This document shows positions 59,076 through 64,000 of a stretch of DNA of 64,000 nucleotides, piece by piece (the stretch's first letter is position 1; each line of letters starts with the position of its first letter). A program made the translations under genes and the position numbers. Source of the stretch: Ktedonobacter sp. SOSP1-85 (lineage in GTDB: Bacteria > Chloroflexota > Ktedonobacteria > Ktedonobacterales > Ktedonobacteraceae). A model generated the notes under the pieces. It worked only from the letters and a program-made list of their open reading frames with translations. It ran no database searches and had not been told where the DNA came from. Location: NCBI RefSeq assembly GCF_016587415.1, contig NZ_BNJI01000002.1:1240001-1304000 (forward strand), written 5' to 3'.

Positions 59076-60674
59076 ATGGCACGGCCTCAGCACACTTCGG
59101 ACATGCTTCCCATCCATACTCTTGAGCCACTCTCGTCCACTTGCCTGACGTGTGGTAAGGCTGCCCATATCACCTACCATACGCAACGCACAGTTACCAC
59201 GCTCACTGGACGTCATCGTTTGTACCTGTCAGTGCGTCGATGCATCTCTCCAGCCTGCCCACGCTATCACCAGCCCTATCGGCCAGAGGCTGAAGGAGCA
59301 TGGGCAATTACCACATGGAGAATATGGATTAGACGTAATTGCACTCGTCGGCTTCCTGCGGTATCGACGACATCAAAGCCTGAGAGAGATCCATCAGAGC
59401 CTGCATGAACGTGGATTCTCAATTGGCGAACGGACCGTGCTCAATCTCCTGGCTCGCTATGAAGAGTTAGTCACCCTTCACATGACAGATCATCATCGGC
59501 TGAAAGCTCTTGTGTGTAAACAAGGATACCTCATTCTGGCAGTGGATGGATTGAAGCCAGATGTGGGTCATGAAGTGCTCTGGGTGGTACGCGATGGTGT
59601 GTCAGGTGAGGTTCTGCTTGCACGGCCTCTCCTCAGCGAGCGCGAGACCGACCTCGTGACACTGCTCAAGGAAGTACAAGATTTGCTCCCCGTTCCCATC
59701 CATGGGGTGATCTCGGATGGGCAACATTCTATTCGTAATGCAGTAGCGACGGCGTTTCCAGGGATACCTCATCAGTTATGTCACTTTCATTATCTGCGCG
59801 AAGCGGCAAAGCCGGTCTACGAAGCAGATCGCCACGCCAAGAAAGAAATGAAAAAGCAGGTTCGTGGTATTCGTCCAATTGAACGAGAAGTCGAGCAAGA
59901 GGAGAATGAGGAAGGGGTCATTACACGCAAGTATTGCCTCGCTGCCCGAAGTGCTTTGACCGACGACGGACATCCACCACTCTCTGCTCCTGGTCTCAAA
60001 TTGTATGAGCGACTCTCCTTGATTACAGCCTCTCTGGAGCGAGTCGCTCAAAAAGGGGGCTGCCATCTCCCCTCAACAAACTGCATCAACTCCTGACAAA
60101 GGGATTAGCAGCGACGGAGCAGTTGTGGCCAGATGTGCAAGCAGGGTATATTTGGGTACATCAGGCTTCACATATCTTGACGAACGCCGACCATCTTTCC
60201 TCGACAGAGGTGCGACAACAGTATGAGGAACTGCTGGAGACGATGCGATCCAGTGGTGCCCTGAGTGCCTCACTCCAACAAATGGCTGAGACCTTTCTCA
60301 AAGTCACGGCGAGCTACTGGCCCGGGTTGTTTCACTGTTATGACGTGGCTGATCTCCCACGCACGAACAATGACCTCGAACACGTTTTTGGCTCCACGCG
60401 CTACCATGAGCGACGCGCAACGGGGCGGAAACAAGCCTCTCCTAGTCTCGTCGTGCGCGGATCAGTACGTCTTGTTGCAGCAGTTGCTACCCAGCATTAC
60501 CACTTCAGTGGCTCCGACCTGGCCCCTCGCGACTTGACGCAGTGGCAAACGCTCAGAAAGCACGTTGACTATCGGCATGAAGCTCGACGTGAACAGCATC
60601 GTTTTCGGAAAGACCCTGACCGCTACTTACATGCTCTGGAGGAACAGCTCTCCCAGAGAAAAATGCGGTCCTAG
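59076..60674 (+). pseudogene. MULE-type/ISNCY DDE transposase of the cargo transposon, two frameshifts
   Basis: The start (ATG 59076, AAGAAGGTGG upstream) encodes a zinc-ribbon N-terminus (SSTCLTCGKAAHITY...CISPACPRYHQ). An extra base near 59306 shifts the frame to LPHGEYGLDVIALVGFLRYRRHQSLREIH. The catalytic region has LILAVDGLKPDVGHEVLWVVRD and GVISDGQHSIRNAVATAFPGIPHQLCHFHYLREAAK. A short G-run at 60055-60059 shifts it again, to LPSPLNKLHQLLTKGLAATEQ and DLPRTNNDLEHVFGSTRYHERR, with the putative Glu. Repairing two bases would give about 530 residues. Confidence 0.75.
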
Positions 60675-60682
60675 TTTTTTTC

Positions 60683-60748
60683 AACACCTTTCCCTCGCAC
60701 CATGCTGAGGATCTTCTGCAAACGTTCATATTTGTGTATAAGTGTCAG
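60683..60748. mobile_element. Tn5-like MITE, copy 4, right part
   Basis: AACACCTTTCCCTCGCACCA through to GTGTATAAGTGTCAG matches the right part of copy 3. It is followed by TCCTTCAGGCATGGGGAG, an IS200/IS605-type hairpin half. Confidence 0.8.
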
Positions 60749-60912
60749 TCCTTCAGGCATGGGGAGTAGGTCAATAGGGTGATTAATCTAACTTGTAACT
60801 ATTCACCTTGAAGTGATATGACGTAGAAGGAAAAGAGGAAAAGGTAGGCCCCTCCTGCATGGGTGTGGGGATCAGACACTGAGAATACCCTTGCAGAGAG
60901 TAAACAGTTACA

Positions 60913-60960
60913 GCCATGGGGGGCGGAATCACGCGTGATTCCGCCCCCATGGCTTTTCTC
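60913..60960. terminator. Strong GC-rich inverted repeat with T-run
   Basis: The arms AGCCATGGGGGGCGGAATCA and TGATTCCGCCCCCATGGCT pair over about 20 bp with one bulged G, around CGCG. TTTTCTC follows. It looks like a factor-independent terminator in the 60749-61038 gap, which otherwise has no gene. Confidence 0.65.
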
Positions 60961-61038
60961 TATAACAGAGATGTGTTACACTAAAAATATCAAATACACC
61001 TTATATTTCTATTTCTACAGATACATTGAGGGCGTCAA

Positions 61039-62823
61039 ATGGTCAATCTTGTAGGCCAGCAGTTGGGTAATTATCGTTTGCTGCATCTCCTTGGTCATGG
61101 TAGCTTCGCCGAGGTCTATCTCGGACAGCATATCTGGATCCGGAGCAAGCAAGCCGCAATAAAGATATTGCGTTCCCAGATAGCGGAAGAGTATATCACC
61201 GATTTCCAGCAGGAGGCAGAGTTCATCTCCTTGCTACACCATCCCCATATCGTTCCCATTCTCGATTACGCCGTTGAGCGAGACACAGCCTACCTGATCA
61301 TGGATTACTACCCGGAGGGAACGCTCCGCAAGCGCCATCCACGCGGCTCACGTCTCCCCCTCGCGGAGGTCGTTTCCTACATTAAACAGGTCGCGGAGGC
61401 TCTCCAGTTCGCACACGATCACAAGCTCATCCACCGCGATGTCAAGCCGGAGAACATGCTTATTGGACACCAGGGCGAAATCCTGCTCTCCGATTTTGGC
61501 ATTGCCGCTATGGCCCACCAGACATCTTCTATGAGCACCCAGAAGCCTACGGGAACCGTTCCCTACATGGCTCCTGAACAGATTAAAGGTGCGGCGCGTC
61601 CCGCCAGCGATCAATATGCCCTGGCAGCCATAGCCTATGAGTGGCTGGCGGGTGAGCGCCCCTTCAACGGCACCCATGATGAGATATATGCTCAACACCT
61701 GATGAGTTCGCCACCACCCTTGCGCGAGAAGATCAACAGTCTTCCCATAGAGGTTGAACAAGTCATCATGCGGGGGCTTGCGAAAGAGCCTGCTCAGCGC
61801 TTTCCTAGCATCTCAGATTTCGCGCTGGCCCTTGAAGCCGCCAGCCTCTCTGGCACAGTGGGCTCGCTCTCGGCCCTCCCGCGAGATCTCGCAACTCCCA
61901 TGCCTACCTTCTCAGGCGAAGCCTCAATCCCGATTACGCCTCCCGAAGCCAATATTAACCCATCCCTCTCACACTCTCTCCAGACGCCTGCGAAGAGCAC
62001 GCAGTCACCGCCACTATCCACACACGTGCTTGAGCTCCAGAGCCACGACCGGCGCAACCGCCCCCTCGGCATCACACTTATCGCCTGCGCCCTGCTGCTG
62101 ATCCCTGGCGCGCTGGGCCTCTTTACCCATCAGCACCACGAGGAGCAGGTACAAAAAGCGAACGCCACCGCGACCACCAGTGCTCAGCAGACTGCTACAA
62201 CCCGGGCCAATGTCAACGCAACGGCTACCTTCACCCATCTCTCGCCTCTCGAACAGTATAATCAGCTCAAGCGCACGCCACCGACGCTGAATGATCCCAT
62301 GCGTGACAACTCACAGGGCGGTCATTGGGATGAGGAGGTGCGTAGCTTTGGCGCTTGCAAGTACCTCACGAACTCCTACCATAATGTTGTCACTTCATCC
62401 GGTTACTTTAACTCCTGCGGCGGAGGTATCGACGCTCCCATCCATGATTTCGCCTTCGAGATCCAGGCCGCCATTCTCCAGGGCGATAGTGGCGGTTTAT
62501 CCTTTGGTTACAACAATCAACAAGGGTACCACTTTGCCATTCGCGCCGATGGCACCTATCTCGTCTTACACTACACAAAAACCGAAAACTCCCTTGAAAC
62601 CCTAACGGAAGGCTCTTGTGTCGCCATTAAGCAAGGCTTCAAGCAGATAAATACCCTGGCAATCATTGTGCGCGGCAACAATTTTTCCTTCTTCGTCAAT
62701 AGCCAGTATGCCGCCAACTGGACCGATACCTCCTACAACGCTGGATACCTGGGTGTCTATGCCGCCTCCGCTCAAAGCCCCACCGAGGTCGCCTATAGCA
62801 ACGCCCGTGTCTGGAAACTGTAA
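61039..62823 (+). CDS. Transmembrane Ser/Thr protein kinase with extracellular laminin-G-like domain
   Basis: This 594-residue PknB-type kinase has a catalytic domain (residues about 10-270) complete with the glycine loop LGHGSFAEVYLG, ATP lysine (AAIKIL), HRDVKPENML, DFGIAAMA and APEQ. A Pro/Ser-rich linker leads to one transmembrane helix (GITLIACALLLIPGALGLF) near residue 345. The external 190-residue domain (FAFEIQAAILQGDSGGLSFGY, YLVLHYTKTENS, LAIIVRGNNFSFFVNSQYAANW) resembles a concanavalin/DUF1080-like carbohydrate-binding fold. It should phosphorylate cytoplasmic targets in response to an external ligand. It has the same overall plan as the pseudokinase at 39.2 kb. Confidence 0.9.
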   Translation: MVNLVGQQLGNYRLLHLLGHGSFAEVYLGQHIWIRSKQAAIKILRSQIAEEYITDFQQEAEFISLLHHPHIVPILDYAVERDTAYLIMDYYPEGTLRKRHPRGSRLPLAEVVSYIKQVAEALQFAHDHKLIHRDVKPENMLIGHQGEILLSDFGIAAMAHQTSSMSTQKPTGTVPYMAPEQIKGAARPASDQYALAAIAYEWLAGERPFNGTHDEIYAQHLMSSPPPLREKINSLPIEVEQVIMRGLAKEPAQRFPSISDFALALEAASLSGTVGSLSALPRDLATPMPTFSGEASIPITPPEANINPSLSHSLQTPAKSTQSPPLSTHVLELQSHDRRNRPLGITLIACALLLIPGALGLFTHQHHEEQVQKANATATTSAQQTATTRANVNATATFTHLSPLEQYNQLKRTPPTLNDPMRDNSQGGHWDEEVRSFGACKYLTNSYHNVVTSSGYFNSCGGGIDAPIHDFAFEIQAAILQGDSGGLSFGYNNQQGYHFAIRADGTYLVLHYTKTENSLETLTEGSCVAIKQGFKQINTLAIIVRGNNFSFFVNSQYAANWTDTSYNAGYLGVYAASAQSPTEVAYSNARVWKL

Positions 62824-63060
62824 TTTAGATACCTCCGAAGAAGTGGCGTGTTTGTGGATTCTCATATATAGCTCTTGTCCACATTCGGGATTTCTGCTTG
62901 CTTCCCAGGAGGTGATAACATACAAGGAAAAACTTTCAAGGAGACCATTCCAAACTGAGTTCTGGAAAATGCTTCGTATGACTGCCCAGTCAACACTCAT
63001 GTCTCCCATTGCGCCAAACTTGTCTTCAAAGGGCACAATGTTCCTGGAATGGTATCAGAA

Positions 63061-63665
63061 TCAGCGCAGGTAGTAGGTCAGGATCACATCTCGACGGTTA
63101 TGCCCCAGCGCTCGTGAGACAGCCAGTACTGCCTTCTCATCCAGAATGCCACGCGGAAGTCGACCAGTGGCAGGAGGGTGTGGCAGCCCTGAGAGTTGCT
63201 GATAGAGCGCCTGCGCATACTGCCGACGGTAGGCGTGGATATCCAGGTGACTGGGGATCTGAGCAAAGACCTTTTCTTCCTCGTTCCTGCCTTGCACCAG
63301 GCTGAGCACGGTTGCTTCTTGCCCTGATATGACCGGGACCTGGCGCACTTTGCCCCCTTTGCCCTGCACACGAAGCATGACGCGTCCATCTGGTTGCTCC
63401 TGAATGTGTGCAACGTGCAGCATTCTCACTTCGCGCCGCCGTAATCCGGTCACGCGAAGGAAGGCCAGGAGGGCTGCCAGTGCTCGGGTTGAAAATGGGG
63501 TGAGGGTTGTTCCTCAGACTCGGGAGACTGGCGAGAACGATGAATTTCTTCCCGGTGGCGTGGTGGGAGTGGAACGGCTTCTGCCAGGAGTGGAGACCCG
63601 AAGAAGAGCCGTAACGCGCTGCGTTCGGTGGCCAGGGTATAGCCTTCCTGTACGCGCAAGAGCAC
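63061..63665 (-). pseudogene. Tyrosine recombinase (phage-integrase family), frameshifted
   Basis: The C-terminal catalytic domain is readable: VTGLRRREVRMLHVAHI (Arg), GKGGKVRQVPV, DIHAYRRQYAQ (HxxR) and VSRALGHNRRDVILTYYL (His and nucleophilic Tyr). The preceding part (YTLATERSALRLFFGSPLLAEAVPLPP) is in another frame, with the break near 63485. The N-terminal core-binding domain is incomplete. It is probably inactive, although the last 130 residues form an open frame. Confidence 0.65.
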
Positions 63666-63799
63666 ATAGGCTGATAGTAAATTGGGTCAAACTCACACAG
63701 ATTTTAGGGCGAAACCAAGGAAATCGGCGCGAAACCGAGGAATTGACCATTCATCGCCTGAGAACGCCGCTTCTGAAGCAGCTTGTTGTACGCTGTTTC

Positions 63800-63854
63800 T
63801 GTAAATTCGGGAGACCAGCATGTAAATTACGGGATTATGATAGCGGAATTTACA
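63800..63854. repeat. Repeated TGTAAATT motifs next to the recombinase
   Basis: TGTAAATTCGG (63800-63810) and TGTAAATTACG (63821-63831) are direct repeats. The second faces CGGAATTTACA (63844-63854) as an inverted repeat with a 12-bp spacer. The layout could be a recombinase core site with an accessory arm, or an operator for the gene starting at 63939. Confidence 0.4.
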
Positions 63855-63938
63855 CAAAGCGGGCCAAAATTGCCCTGTTACTGTGAGATACTTCTGGTAA
63901 GAGAAATGTATTGTTGCGAGACAAGAAAGGGTATTTCA

Positions 63939-64000
63939 ATGACCTCACAGAATTTTAAAGCTATTGTCCTCGACCTTTTGCGGCAGGGGCGGCTCGATGA
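63939..64000 (+). CDS. Start of an unidentified gene, truncated by the window end
   Basis: An ATG with AGAAAGGG upstream opens a frame reading MTSQNFKAIVLDLLRQGRL that continues to the last base. Too little is visible for a family assignment. Confidence 0.5.
   Translation, partial: MTSQNFKAIVLDLLRQGRLD

Larger units (their letters stand above)
56527..60673. mobile_element. 4.1-kb cargo transposon (hydrolase + TetR) inserted in a MITE
   Basis: The left end TAGAGCCGCATTTTTTTCTG and right end (inverse) TAGGACCGCATTTTTCTCTG are imperfect terminal repeats, with similarity extending to about 30 bp. A 9-bp duplication GTTTTTTTC flanks it. Inside are a transposase relic, the alpha/beta-hydrolase and TetR genes with their promoter, and a frameshifted DDE transposase whose last codons reach into the right end. 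Confidence 0.75.

Noticed and set aside
1..64000. CRISPR array or cas genes accompanying the large TnpB
   Set aside because: No regularly spaced direct repeats and no cas1/cas2 or effector genes were found; the repeats present are transposon ends and MITEs.
1..64000. tRNA or rRNA genes as integration targets
   Set aside because: No cloverleaf or rRNA-like sequence was recognised by eye; the integrations seen are in other mobile elements. A tRNA scan could overturn this.

Overview
The window looks like a chromosome segment from a Ktedonobacteria-type member of the Chloroflexota. This is inferred from the mix of genes: Ser/Thr kinases with a transmembrane segment and an extracellular beta-rich domain, many TnpB genes, large serine recombinases, Tat/lipoprotein solute-binding proteins and a high load of insertion-sequence relics. 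No rRNA, tRNA or CRISPR array was seen.

Layout. 1-2 kb: the end of a tagatose-phosphate pathway pair (PfkB sugar kinase, LacD aldolase). 2.1-3.9 kb: a large frameshifted TnpB. 4-5.6 kb: a MarR regulator and a ring-cleaving dioxygenase sharing one operator type. 6-7.2 kb: a GNAT acetyltransferase and an IS3 relic. 7.2-15.2 kb: an alpha-L-fucoside utilisation locus (LacI repressor, ABC sugar importer, mutarotase, GH29 fucosidase, zinc alcohol dehydrogenase, and an aldo/keto reductase cut off after about 22 codons). 15.5-21.2 kb: a nested mobile block, in which an ISAs1 element with a 10-bp target duplication is split by a serine-recombinase element that itself carries a group II intron. It sits directly upstream of an IS607 element (21.2-23.2 kb).

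23.3-31.4 kb is mostly resident: a NarL-type two-component system, a class C beta-lactamase-like hydrolase, a truncated glycosyltransferase with a PadR regulator, an ArsR regulator and a frameshifted carotenoid-biosynthesis membrane protein. 31.4-33.6 kb is an IS graveyard (IS200/IS605, IS3, IS110, IS701). An FAD monooxygenase follows, then truncated Tn3, SnoaL and LuxR fragments, an intact IS200/IS605 element (37.3-39 kb), a predicted pseudokinase with a DnaJ-C-like domain (39.2-41.4 kb), an intact IS607 element (42-43.9 kb) and an oligopeptide-binding lipoprotein (44-45.8 kb).

46.5-60.7 kb is dominated by a Tn5/IS50-like family: two full-length 1486-bp copies and about 220-230-bp MITEs with the same ends. 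Most of these insertions lie in terminal hairpin sequences of IS200/IS605 elements. Between them are two solo TnpB genes, an HxlR/quinone oxidoreductase pair and an O-methyltransferase. One MITE is itself split by a 4.1-kb transposon (9-bp target duplication) that carries an alpha/beta-hydrolase/TetR operon behind a double palindromic operator. The window ends with an active-type Ser/Thr kinase, a broken tyrosine recombinase and the start of another gene.

The most notable points are: a recombinase frame that runs across its own att site; IS607 TnpB proteins whose RuvC-II glutamate appears relocated, with nearly identical 3' guide-RNA-like regions; the Tn5-like MITE family and its apparent preference for IS200/IS605 ends; the cargo transposon nested in a MITE; and the pseudokinase/DnaJ-C fusion.
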